64,000 nt of DNA from Phanerodontia chrysosporium (Eukaryota; Basidiomycota; Agaricomycetes; Polyporales; Phanerochaetaceae): NCBI GenBank assembly GCA_001910725.1, contig MJGA01000023.1:402777-466776 (forward strand), read 5' to 3'. The notes under the pieces are model-generated. The model searched no databases. It saw only the letters and a list, made by a program, of their open reading frames with translations, and was not told the DNA's origin. The translations under genes and the position numbers were made by a program. This document shows, piece after piece, positions 1-9,578 of this stretch. Numbering within the stretch: the stretch's first letter is position 1; each line of letters starts with the position of its first letter.

Positions 1-1
1 G

Positions 2-663
2 GATAACAGCGCCCCTATCGTTGCTCCTTTCGTCCGACCCTTTGCCCATCTTCCTGAAGTCATCGAATCCCAGCCTGGCGCTGGCCGCAAGCACCTTTGC
101 TCTAAGATGAAGGACAAAGCTCTTGCCATCACCAATAAGTTTAGAGAGACCTTTGGTCTTCCCTCATTGCCCCGGAGCCGCACTTGAAGGATCTCACAGC
201 AGGATCGAGACCCTGCCCATCGAGTTCGTCCATCCCCGTCCCTACCCAGTGGACAATGGCGTCGTTCACGTCGCTGGCAACCGTGGTGTTGGTCACGCCC
301 GTCACCACAATGTGCCCTTCCTGCATCGCGTGCATCGGGCGCTCATGGTCCTGGGCCCCTGGGAAGGCCGCGCAGTCGCTTTCGTGTTGGGTGAGCACCG
401 ATTGGCTTCGATTCTTCATTCCGTCTCCTAAATATAGCTCATCTGCAGGTTGCGGCATCGGCGTGCTCCTCAGGATGGTCTGGGTCATGGCCATCCTCTT
501 CGCCCGCGCTTTCTGCAGCTCGCGCCGGAGTGACGATGAAGATGTCAACGACGTCCTCGTCTTCGAAGCCGACGCCGAGGATATCCTGGTCCCTCCTCCC
601 CAGTACACCGACGAGAAGGCTCCTCTTCCGGCTGCCGAGGAAAAGACCGACATCAAGGCTTAG
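2..663 (+). CDS. Conserved basidiomycete single-pass membrane protein, C-terminal part
   Basis: The gene enters from the left edge; only its C-terminal part is seen. The frame starting at base 2 reads to a stop at 187, but from about 190 the neighbouring frame carries the convincing protein: a His/Arg-rich stretch, the block ALMVLGPWEGRAVAFVLG, then after an intron (about 390-448, GTGAGC...CTGCAG) a hydrophobic helix CGIGVLLRMVWVMAILFARAF and an acidic tail ending PQYTDEKAPL and a stop at 661-663. I recall this glycine-rich block plus one helix from a conserved family of basidiomycete hypothetical proteins; no function is known to me. The switch of frame between about 150 and 190 has no intron to explain it, so either a base is missing in the sequence or the gene is damaged. 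The acidic tail after the helix and the basic stretch before it suggest a single-pass membrane topology. Confidence 0.55.
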
Positions 664-958
664 AGCAAACATATACTGCAACGGCGCGGGTCGAACCTAC
701 GTCCATTGCGGAATACGTGTGTCTAACCATATTATACCGCGTACCCACGATTATCTCTTGTACTATGCCACTTCCTCGTCTCATCTTCCCCTTTCCCTGT
801 CTCCGCCCCATGTCGGCGACTCGCGGCGTTCAGCCGGGTGCTCGCGACCGTGTAGTTTAGCGTTGCCAAATCGAATGGACTTTCTTTGTTGTGGATCGAA
901 CCATCTACTCGCCTCCGAATGCGTTCGGGCGTAGTCAAGCTGCTGCGATCCAGGATAT

Positions 959-1857
959 TTATAGGACGCCGGCCCCTGTTCCTCGCTCAAAAAAGATTGC
1001 ACTTGCGTCTGTTAGGCGGTACAGCAACGCCTGGCTCCTTGGGATAGGCCGGTATTCCTTTTCTGCCTGGCCAGCCCCGAGGTGCAGCGATATCTGCGCC
1101 ACACGAATGTTACAGCCGCGGTGCCTGGTAGAGAAGTGGATGAGCGTACCTGGCCGCTTACGCTTCCACTTCGCCCAGACGACAGCGGGAAAATGTCGAT
1201 GCGGTACGTGCATAGTTGCAGAAGCATCCGCAGGAGGTCGTCGAGTTCGCCAGGGGTGATGATGTGATGTCGCAGTAGCAGGGACGCGTTTGACTGCATA
1301 TAATCATCAGATGCTTTGATGTGTGCTCTAGGCCTGGTATATGCGCACCTTTCTGCACAGTGCACACACCGCCCGTGCAAACCTCGACACTTCTAGACTG
1401 GGGATTCCTATCCACTCCAATGTTGATAGGTCGTCCACGAACACCAGTGCGTCTTCCGCCCCGCTCAGGGCATTCCGAAGGTCGTCGTAGACCGGTCTCA
1501 GCGACAGCAACGCTCCATCTTCCTGAGAATCAATATATTTGCTTGAGACGTCCAGGAATGTTACAGAGCCAGCGCTGATCAGCTGGGCCAAGTTCACATT
1601 CTACTGAGGCACGCGTAAGGTGGGTGACGCCTTCGACTCGGGCAGAAGTGGTCCACGCACAGATTTCGCGAGAATGGTTTTCCACTTCGGAGTGTAGGAG
1701 ACGCCGATACCACGATGCATTTGGCGGACTTGCCAGAGGTCTTGAGGTGCGATGCAAGGCTCCGATACAAGAAAAAGTCTGCGGGCGAGCCTAGTTCGTC
1801 TGTCACGAGGAGCACCTCGCCTCGAGGGGGCACATTGGGAATCAGCGACTCGGACAT
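959..1857 (-). CDS. ELP6: Elongator complex subunit ELP6-like protein
   Basis: Reads as a RecA-like Elongator subunit of the ELP4-ELP5-ELP6 ring, which supports tRNA wobble-uridine modification in the cytoplasm. Four exons can be assembled: 1857-1661, 1600-1349, 1293-1150 and 1093-959, with GT-AG introns at each break. Seen in order: an N-terminal strand and walker-like region (EVLLVTDELGSPADFFLY), KWKTILAKSNVNLAQL across the first junction, the hydrophobic strand plus acidic pair VFVDDLSTLEWIG, then LQLCTYRIDIFPLSSGRSGSVSG and the end FFERGTGAGVL, all matching ELP6 layout as I know it. The start at 1857 gives MSESLIPNVPPRGEVLL, the expected beginning. One defect: near 1693-1700 the frame slips by one base between IVVSAS and YTPKWKT, with no room for an intron. 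Since everything else is intact, a missing base in the assembly is as likely as real inactivation. Confidence 0.82.
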
Positions 1858-2076
1858 AGCGTTGAGGCGTGCACAATCTTGAGCGTGGCAGATCGAAGAC
1901 GGAGTTATGGGCTGGGCAATAGGCTGGGGATAAGTACGACGGAAGACTTCAGAGGGTTAGATTAGATAACTCCACGCACGGCAGGTGCCGGACGCCACGA
2001 TGGTCTGTTCAAGCGCTGGCCTGCATCGAACCAGAGCCAAATCATCATATCACTGTGGCTATAGCTACGTAGCAGC

Positions 2077-2982
2077 TCATGAATTTTCCGGATCGAATCC
2101 GGCAATCTTCAGCATCTCCTCATAATTGTCAAAGCGTGCCTCCTCGCCAATGAAACCAAAATCGAATAACGAGGTAGTCGCGGGTGCAGCGTCGAAAAGG
2201 GCAGCAGGCGGTGTATCGCCATCGAATGGCGTAAGGTATGTGGGCAGAATGTCAGATGACATGAAGGATAGAACATTATTTCCCACGGAGGAGATGCCCA
2301 GCGCCTGCGTCGCATCTCCCTGGAATCTAATGACGATGCGGTAGAAGGACGTGTTGACGGTGAAGATGACAGGAGAGACCGTAATGCCAGTCACTCCCGT
2401 TGGAGCAAAGGTCTGATTCGGACTTAGGCCCAGAATGAATGAGCAGCCCGCCATACGTTGGTAACAGCAATCACGACTTACAGCAATTCGCTGACCTGTA
2501 TGACATAGTCCTTTGGAGTCAGTGTCGCCAAAAACGCTGGATCTTGCAGCTCGTCAAAGTCGATGACAATGAAGATTGAGATTGTGACACCGAGCGCGCC
2601 TGGCATTGGCCGTGGTGACGTGGCTGAGCTACCTATGGGCGTGAACGCCACGAACCCGTAAGGGAGCTCGACCTGCATGCTGACGAGCATCTCAGGTGGG
2701 ACATCGGCAGAAGTCACAGGAAACGCAAAGCCAATTTGGCTCAGCGTTCCGGAATCTGCTCTTCTGAGTTAGCCACGCTCCGCGACAAGCTGCAACACCC
2801 TTACTGGTGTTTGCGCGAAGCAGAGACCGTTGCTTTCGCATTCCACATGTGTATTTTGAGGACTGGATATCGAAGCACAGTCTAGTCAATGGCCGCGTCA
2901 GCACGCTGTAAATCAATTTTAGCCTCCGTTCACTAACACATGAAGAACACAGAGCTCAATAGCAGTTGGAAGTGAAGTGCAT
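2077..2982 (-). CDS. Secreted DOMON / cytochrome-like protein, copy A
   Basis: First of two tandem paralogues (the other at 5664-6571). Three exons carry: a hydrophobic N-terminus (QLLLSSVFFMC), the block VECESNGLCFAQT, then GFAFP and VSMQVELPYGFVAF (exon 2717-2478), then SPNQTFAPTGVTGITVSP, a strand with RIVIRFQG, and DFGFIGEEARFDNYEEML near the stop. This order (GLCF, GFAFP, a Q/E-x-P-YG-hydrophobic strand, then a dipping FxxxxG and a final FGF) resembles the b-type cytochrome DOMON domain of cellobiose-dehydrogenase-like proteins, but I cannot identify the haem ligands with certainty, so the family call is tentative. The protein looks exported. The ATG at 2982 is out of frame with the hydrophobic segment by one base when compared with copy B, so the start is uncertain. 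A 7TM gene lies directly upstream on the same strand. Confidence 0.42.
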
Positions 2983-3040
2983 GGCCGTGGGGTCAGTATA
3001 GCTGGTCCTTTGCGCGCAGTTCCTCTTGGTAATGATACGT

Positions 3041-3050
3041 GTATATATCT
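3041..3050 (-). promoter_or_regulatory. TATA box of the DOMON-like gene, copy A
   Basis: A TATATAC-type element on the minus strand about 60 nt before the presumed ATG at 2982. The same element, in the same place relative to the start, is conserved in the second copy (6641-6650), while flanking bases have diverged, which supports a functional core promoter. Confidence 0.5.
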
Positions 3051-3558
3051 GACAAAGGTGTGCGAACCAACTACAGCAGAAAAGCTTCCCGACGTTGTCG
3101 TAGGGTTCTCCCGCGAGCATGTCCACATTTTCTCTTCCGTGACGAAGGAAGAGATCGCCGAGGACTTAGAAATGGGGAAAAATCATGGGCGCACTGACCA
3201 CGCCTTCGGCTCCCGACGGCATACAAACCGAGTACTATCCCGCGATCCGTGCGCAGGATCCTCTCTGAATGGTCAAGCTGCCAGAAACGGTGTGCGGCGA
3301 TGTTCAGGACCGTCATTCTAGGCACGTGGGCAGCTATGCGTTGTATGACGGCACCTGACAGAAGGTTAGTCTTCTGTCCGGAGATATGTGGCTGTCTCAC
3401 TAACGTGAGATGTCCCCGACCTCGAGAGGGCTTCACAGTGCTTCGGTGTCACCCAACATTGCGATAAGCCTGCGCTTGCTGTAACAAATTGAGAGCAGGT
3501 AAGAGGTCGTGTGACGCTGCTTCCCAAATGCACGAAGCCACCCACCAGTCTATGCAGC

Positions 3559-5052
3559 CTAGATGTAGTTTTGGCCAATATCGTCAAGGCTTACATGTAT
3601 CATGAGCCACATATGCAACACCTTTATGACTAGGTTGCGAATAAAACATAGGTAGTAGTGATTATACGCTCTGGAACCTATTACATGGGTGGTATCACAT
3701 CCGATGGACCTCGGAAGGAAAAGTTCAAACCGCATATTTACCGCTCTTCTCCTCGTCCCTGCCAAACGTTCTAGAGGAGTCGCCCCCTCGGAATGCAAGT
3801 GCTGTGACCCAGTGCTGAGGAGCGACTCCTCACGTTCGATCTGCGTACACGTGCCAGGCGCCGTGGGCTCTTCTGTACCGGCGAACGTTCTATCATTATG
3901 CGCCGCACGGAAGACGACATCGCTCTCCATCTCGGATCTGCTGTACGACGAGTCGGGACGTGTCATTCCCATTGCAACGCGAAATAGCAGAAGCGTGGGT
4001 ATCATGCCCTACGACAGCATCAGCAGGACTTGTGTGCACGAGAAGAGGGAAACGTACACCAAGTTGAGGCATCACAGACACGGGCCAGGATGTGCGTGGG
4101 TCCGACCGCGCGGAGAAGGCGACGTTCGTGAGGAATATCGCTGAGTAGAGCACGCAGCCCTCGACAATGATCTCGACGGCGCGCGAGTAGCGAGCGGCAA
4201 AGCGGCGTCGCGATGCTGCTCCCGGGAACTGGATTTGCACCATAACGATCCGCGCGGTGATGAAGATGGTGAGGTATAGAGTCAGTGCAGTCTCGAGCAC
4301 ATAGTAGGTGGCTGTCAAGTGGGCCAATTTCAGGTTTGCCTTCATGAGTCCGACTTCTGTGTCTGTTTGTACGATGCCACCAATGATAGCTAGCGCTATG
4401 GGTATCCGTCAGTGCATGCCCGAGGTAGTGACAGAAAGTAAACTCACTGTAGCCTGTTATGAGGCACATAATCGGCAGTACGACGACACTCCATCGTTTA
4501 CCCCACACAACCCAGCATCGCCAAATCTAAGATTGTAGAAATTAGCATGACGCTCATATTGAGTACAGAGCAATCACTTGCGTATATGCAGTCCGCCGTG
4601 AAAACCACGATGAGTAACGCAGCAATCCCGGTGGCGCTGTACCAACGAGGCCGAACGGAGAATGCAGCGATGATGGCGGGGGAGCCGGAGTGGTCGACGA
4701 AGGAGCTCAGCAAGAAAATCATGGCGATTGCCGCGTGTATCGTCGCGAAGGTGTACATGATGAGGACAGCAGCTAGCCAGCCGAGCTTGCGCATAACGCC
4801 CTTCTCGCGTGTGACTGGGCACGCAACCTGTAAGCTGAGCACAACGAGTATGGCTCGTGTCGCATACTGATGATCCAGCACATGAACGCGGTCAGGCATC
4901 CGTATACACCTTGACAATACGAGAACATGAGAACGAAGTCGGATGCCCCCAGAGAACAGACGGTTACCGTTGAGCCATAATTCGAGAGTGGGTGCTCCGA
5001 CTGGTATGGTACGGAGCAGGGCAGTGACTTCGCTCGGTGATAGCGATTCCAT
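3559..5052 (-). CDS. Seven-transmembrane protein, copy A
   Basis: Multi-exon membrane protein; I count seven hydrophobic segments, including VYGCLTAFMCWII, GWLAAVLIMYTFATIHAAIA, ATGIAALLIVVFTADCIY, WSVVVLPIMCLITGY, the long pair around TALTLYLTIFITARIVMVQI and VEGCVLYSAIFLTNVAF, and IIPTLLLFRVAMGM, followed by a hydrophilic tail. Between helices sits WRCWVVWGKRW, a signature I know from a large agaricomycete family of 7TM integral membrane proteins of unknown function, possibly receptor-like. The start at 5052 (MESLSPSEVTALL) is shared with the duplicate at 8666. Introns are mostly 40-70 nt; the one at 4581-4527 begins GCAAGT and is a GC-AG intron. Compared with copy B a single base is missing at about 3785, which shifts the frame and gives this copy a longer, different C-terminus ending at 3559. 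Confidence 0.68.
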
Positions 5053-5450
5053 TCGGTGCAAAGAATTCGCAGGTAGGATGGCTTCCTACTCTTGCGGTCG
5101 CTCATTAAGTACTGGCGTTCGTGCGCTGACCTTGTGAATTATCAGCCACATCGGGCTGACTGAGCGTCGCTGATCTTCATTCACTCCGACGGCGAGATGG
5201 TGTAGAGAGCATGAGGCAATGTAACGCCGTCTTGCGTGTGCTGACTTGTTCTGCACCGCTGGAGGAGCAAGAGAGTTCGAGGCAAGCCAGGATAAGAACA
5301 AGTGAATGACACATACCACAGACGTTCCGTGCCTGAAAGATCTCTTCGAGTGTCTTTAGATATCATGATGAAAGGTGACATTGATGCGTGACAGAACTTC
5401 GGAGGTGAGGAGGCTGTACGACGTGGAGGAAAGGATGCCCGTCCGACATA

Positions 5451-5514
5451 TGTGAGCGTGGGAATACATGCCCGAATCAGGCGTCCACACCCGCGGGTAA
5501 CCGCCACACCTCTG
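5451..5514. repeat. Dispersed 64-bp repeat, first copy
   Basis: Same sequence as 13621-13684, same orientation, about 87% identical. It sits just beyond the homology between the tandem units, close to the duplication breakpoint. Confidence 0.7.
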
Positions 5515-5663
5515 TGGATGCCGCCGACGCCACGATGGTGTTTGAGTGCCCTTCATGAATGTCTCATGTCACATCGAACCGTATACGAGCTGCAGATACG
5601 CAAAAGCATGCGCCGTATAGTCGTATGATGCAGATACAACAATACAATTGTATTTACTCCTGT

Positions 5664-6571
5664 TCACACAAAGCCAGCTACCTCCAACATCTCCGCGTAG
5701 TTCTCGAACCGCGCCTGCCTGCCATCGAATTTGAAGTCGAAAGACGAAGTGTTCGCGGGTGAAGCGTTGAAGAGCGCGGCGGGTGGCGTATCGCCGTCAT
5801 CCGCTGTGATATACGTCGGGAGTATCTTTGACGTCAAGAAGGACATTTCATTGGCACGTGTGGAGGATACGCCCAGCTCTTGCATCGCAGCTCCTGGAAT
5901 CTGGTGATGATACGGTAGAAAGACGTATTCACGAAGAAGATGTCTGGAGACAACGTGATGCTGCCCGCTCCAGTGGGGGCGAAAGTTTGATTTGGACTGA
6001 AGGTATTCTAGGTCAGCTATCTCATCTAGAGCCGTCATGAGCATGGTCGCAACCTACAGCAGTTCGCTGACTTGTACAACCCAGTCCTTGGGAGTCAGAC
6101 TACCGAGGAACTTGGGATCCTTCATTTGGGCAATTGCAACTGCGGGAAAGATCGAAAACGCGGCGCCATGAATACCGCTCAGCCCACTTGAACTTGGCTG
6201 CGATGATGCAGCGGAGCCGTGTGCGGGGACGAAGGCTGCGAACCCATAAGGGAGTTCGACCTGCATGCTGACGAGCATCTCAGGCGGGGTATTGGTGGCA
6301 TGCGGAGGGAATGCAAAGCCGATTTGGCTCAAGGATCCCTTGATCTACCCGCTAGGTAAGTAACGGTCTGAGACAGGCTGCACAAGGCATACCGGAGTTT
6401 GCGCAAAGCAGAGGCCGTTATCTTCGCATTCCACCCTAGTATTTCGAGTTACGAGAGCTGATATAGAGTCTGAAGAACGGGTATGTCAATGCAGTGAACA
6501 TAAACTTGAACTAATACCCACTGACAAACGAAGAATGCATAGCTCGACACCAGTCGCAAGGCGATATGCAT
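5664..6571 (-). CDS. Secreted DOMON / cytochrome-like protein, copy B
   Basis: Paralogue of the gene at 2077-2982. The N-terminus MHIALRLVSSYAFFVC looks like a signal peptide; then VECEDNGLCFAQT, a short intron, QIGFAFPPHATNTPPEML, VELPYGFAAFVPAHGS, an S/G-rich loop, LTPKDWVVQVSELL, and, after another intron, NQTFAPTGAGSI-like sequence, ILPTYITADDGDTPPAAL and FDFKFDGRQARFENYAEML before the stop. Conserved between copies are the two cysteines flanking the NGLCF block, the YGF strand and the C-terminal FxFxxxxxRF-NY-EML; the S/G/P loop between them varies freely. The first splice junction (donor at 6521) does not keep frame by one base. DOMON-like by layout only; a fast-evolving secreted protein is the safer statement. 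Confidence 0.42.
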
Positions 6572-6640
6572 GGCTGCAGCTTTGTCGGGTAAGAATGCCT
6601 GGTATTGTGAGTCCAGCCTCTCCTGTCAATGATACATGCA

Positions 6641-6650
6641 TATATAAGAC
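6641..6650 (-). promoter_or_regulatory. TATA box of the DOMON-like gene, copy B
   Basis: CTTATATATGC on the minus strand, about 70 nt upstream of the ATG at 6571. It is the counterpart of the element at 3041-3050. Confidence 0.5.
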
Positions 6651-7341
6651 CACGACGTGCGAGCCAACTACAGCACAGCAGCTTCCCGATATCCTCGAGG
6701 TGTTCTCCCGCGAGCGCGTTCACATCGTCTTGTCTATAATAGCCTAGGAAGAGTCGCCTCGTACACGGGACTAGGATGATTCGTGGGCGTAGTCACTGAA
6801 GCTCGGTTCCTGACAGTACAAAAGCGCAGAACGGCCCCGCAAGCCGTGCGCAAGATCTTCCGGAGATGGACAGGTCGCCAGAAACGACACGCAGCGGTGT
6901 CGAGGAGCGTGATATGGGCATATGGGCGGCCTGGGATCCCTGATAGTGCTGGATTACAGGCATACTGTCTGCGCCGTCACTTGATAGAAGGCCTCGTCTT
7001 CTGGTCGACCGTGCGTAACTGTCCCACTGTCGTGAGATAGCGCCGACGTCGAAAAGGCTTTGTGGTGGTCTGGTGCCACGAAGGATCTCGCTGTCATGGA
7101 CTGATATCATGGAATGGATCGAGTTCACTACTCCACAAAGACACGAACCCACGCACCGGTAAGTGTTTCCCGCACGGATCTCTACTAATGCCGCCAACGA
7201 TGACCATGTGTTCAATACCCACGGATACAATCAACGCTGTGATTAAGTTGCGGGGCAAGCGTAGGTAAAGTGGAGGAGACGCGCTCTGGAAGCTGATTGA
7301 TCAAGGATAGTATCACATCCAAGGGACCTTGGAAGGAAGGT

Positions 7342-8666
7342 TCAAACCGGATATCCCCCGCTCTTCTCCTCATCCCTACCCAGCGTTCCGGAGGAGTCGT
7401 CCCCGTCGGAGTGCAACTGCACCGACCCGATGCTGAGGAAGGGTTCCTCACGCTCGACGCGTGTGTGCGTGCCAGGCACCGCAGGCTCTCCTGTACCGGC
7501 GGAGGTTCCACCGGTGTGCGGTGCATGGAAGACAACACTGCTCTGGAACCCAGGACTGCTGTATGACGAGTCAGGCCGCGTCATGCCCATCGCAACACGG
7601 AAGAGGAGAAGCGTAGGAATGATCCCCTGCAGCGGCATCAGCATTGATTGCGGGCATAGGGAGAGGCTACGTACCCCAAGCTGAGGCATCACGGACACGG
7701 GCCATGCTGTGCGTGGGTCCGAGCGCGCGGAGAAAACGACGTTTGTCAGGAAGAGTGCTGAGTAGAGTACGCAGCCCTCGACGATGATCTCGACGGCGCG
7801 CGAGTAGCGAACGGCAAAGCGGCGTCGCGATGCTGCTCCCGGGAACTGAATTTGCACCATGACGATCCGCGCAGTGATGAATATGGTGAGGTAGAGTGTC
7901 AGCGCCGTCTCGAGCACGTAGTAAGTCGCCGTCAGATGAGCCAGCTTCAAGTCTGCCTTTGTAGGCACGGCTCCGATGTCGGTTTGTACAATGCCACCAA
8001 TAATGGCTAGTGCTGTGGTCTCTAGTCAGCACATGTCTAGAAGCTTGATGGAAGGTAATCGTACTATAGCCTGTTATAAGGCACGTGATTGGCAATACGA
8101 CGACACTCCATCGTTTTCCCCACACAACCCAGCATCGCCAGATCTAAAAAGGAGCAGGTTAATGCGACGTTTGCAATGAACAGAGAGGATTACTTGCATA
8201 TATGCAATCCGCTGTGAAGACAACGATGAGCAAAGCGGCGATCCCGGTGGCGCTGTACCAGCGAGGCGGATGGGAGAACGCGGTGATGATGGCGGGGGAA
8301 CCGGCGTGGTTGGCAAAGGATCTGAGCAGAAAGACCATGCCCATTACTGCATGTATGGTCGCAAAGGTGTACATGGTGAGCACAGCAGCTAGCCAGCTAA
8401 GCTTGCGCACGATGCCTTTCTCGCGTGTGACTGAGAACAAGGTCTATAAGCTGCAAACAAAAGATACGGCTCGAAGAGCGTACTAATAATCCAGCACATA
8501 AACGCGGTTAGGCATCCGTATACACCTTGATGAGCGAGAGCATGAGACCAACGTCGGATACCCGCGCAGACTGGCGCTTACCGTTGAACCATAGCTCCAG
8601 AGTGGGTGCCCCGATTGGTATGGCCCGGAGCAAGGCAGTAACTTCACTCGGTGACAGCGATTCCAT
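7342..8666 (-). CDS. Seven-transmembrane protein, copy B
   Basis: Duplicate of the 7TM gene at 3559-5052 with the same exon plan. Start at 8666 (MESLSPSEVTALLRAI). Recognisable segments: VRKLSWLAAVLTMYTFATIH, ATGIAALLIVVFTADCIY, WRCWVVWGKRW, TATYYVLETALTLYLTIF, VEGCVLYSALFLTNVVF, GIIPTLLLFRVAMGM, then an acidic hydrophilic tail ending EEKSGGYPV at 7342. The tail is probably the ancestral one, since copy A reaches its longer tail only through a one-base deletion. The intron at 8196-8144 starts GCAAGT and ends TTAG: the GC-AG donor is conserved in both copies, so it predates the duplication. Function unknown; presumably plasma-membrane or endomembrane. Confidence 0.68.
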
Positions 8667-9459
8667 AAGGCGCAGAACCTCACAGGTGGAGGACTTCCTC
8701 ATGGTGCGACCCAGCCTGTCCGTTAAGTACTGGACTTCGCGCTGCGTCCGAGAGAAAATCCAACTACTTCGGTGAGCACTGCTGATGCTCGCTAGTCGGG
8801 GTGACATGATGAGCGCAGGGCAGTACCGTGCCGTCGTGTGCGCGCTGACCTGTTCCGCACCGCAAGGTGCGCTAAGGGGATAGTGGTAACGTGTGAGCAA
8901 ACATGTGAGTAAAATATGCTGAAGATGTCCTGCACCTGCAATGTTTGTTCACAAGCTCAGAGTATCATGATGAATGTCGGCTTCTGTGTCAGACAGAACC
9001 TTGACGATGATGTAGAGGCTGTGCGACGTGGAGGAGGAGAGGAGGGCCGTGTCCCAAGGTCCCTCTTTTGCAGTAGATACGAGATATGGGAATTACCTTT
9101 TCAGTCCTGGTCCTAGTCCGGCCGATGACCCTAGGCGCCCGCCGGACGACCGATTTTCTCAGATAGGCGCTGGTCCGCCGTCCGATCACTCACGGCTTCG
9201 GATACACGAAGGGGCCCGGAAGTCCTCGGCAGCTCCCGAGTGGCGTGCTTCGATGTCCCGATCCGCTCAAAGTAGACACAGTGTTGCCTTATGCGGTACA
9301 AGTAGCTACTTTCGAATATATGTCTTCAATTTCTCTTCGATGTGCGCTTCTCTTCCTTGCGCCTCGAGCCCAAAATGTTCGCTCCCCGCCTCAGCGACAC
9401 CCCACGGCTCGCGCTCAAATATAAGCTCGCTCGTCACCTCTCGTCTCGTCTCGCGCGAT

Positions 9460-9576
9460 TCCTCTTTTCCCCTCACCCTCACCCTCCGCCCTGCGTTCCT
9501 TACCCTCCCTCCCTTTCCCTGTTGTTTTGCCCAGAGGCACAACAACCTCTCGTCCCGTCATTTCTTTGTTTCCTTT
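9460..9576 (+). promoter_or_regulatory. Pyrimidine-rich core promoter or leader
   Basis: A strongly CT-rich strand (runs such as CCCTCACCCTCACCCTCC and TTTCTTTGTTTCCTTTTT) directly before the ATG at 9579. Pyrimidine-rich leaders of this type are common upstream of constitutively expressed fungal genes. No TATA box is visible close by. Confidence 0.4.
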
Positions 9577-9578
9577 TT

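Larger units (their letters stand above)
2080..9040. repeat. Tandem duplication of a two-gene unit (about 3.4 kb each)
   Basis: Unit A spans roughly 2080-5430 and unit B roughly 5664-9040, in direct orientation. Each holds a DOMON-like gene followed upstream by a 7TM gene, both on the minus strand. Similarity includes non-coding DNA: the spacer between the genes (3200-3330 against 6840-6930) and the leader before the 7TM gene (5350-5430 against 8960-9040) align. Coding identity is much higher in the 7TM genes (long stretches such as TYYVLETALTLYLTIF are identical) than in the DOMON-like genes. Confidence 0.85.

Noticed and set aside
660..730. tRNA-like B-box (GGTTCGACCC on the minus strand)
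   Set aside because: The flanks do not fold: no acceptor stem or T stem can be paired, and the A-box is poor.
3071..3436. Open frame in the spacer of the first tandem unit
   Set aside because: The same DNA in the second unit does not keep the frame, so it is not conserved as protein.
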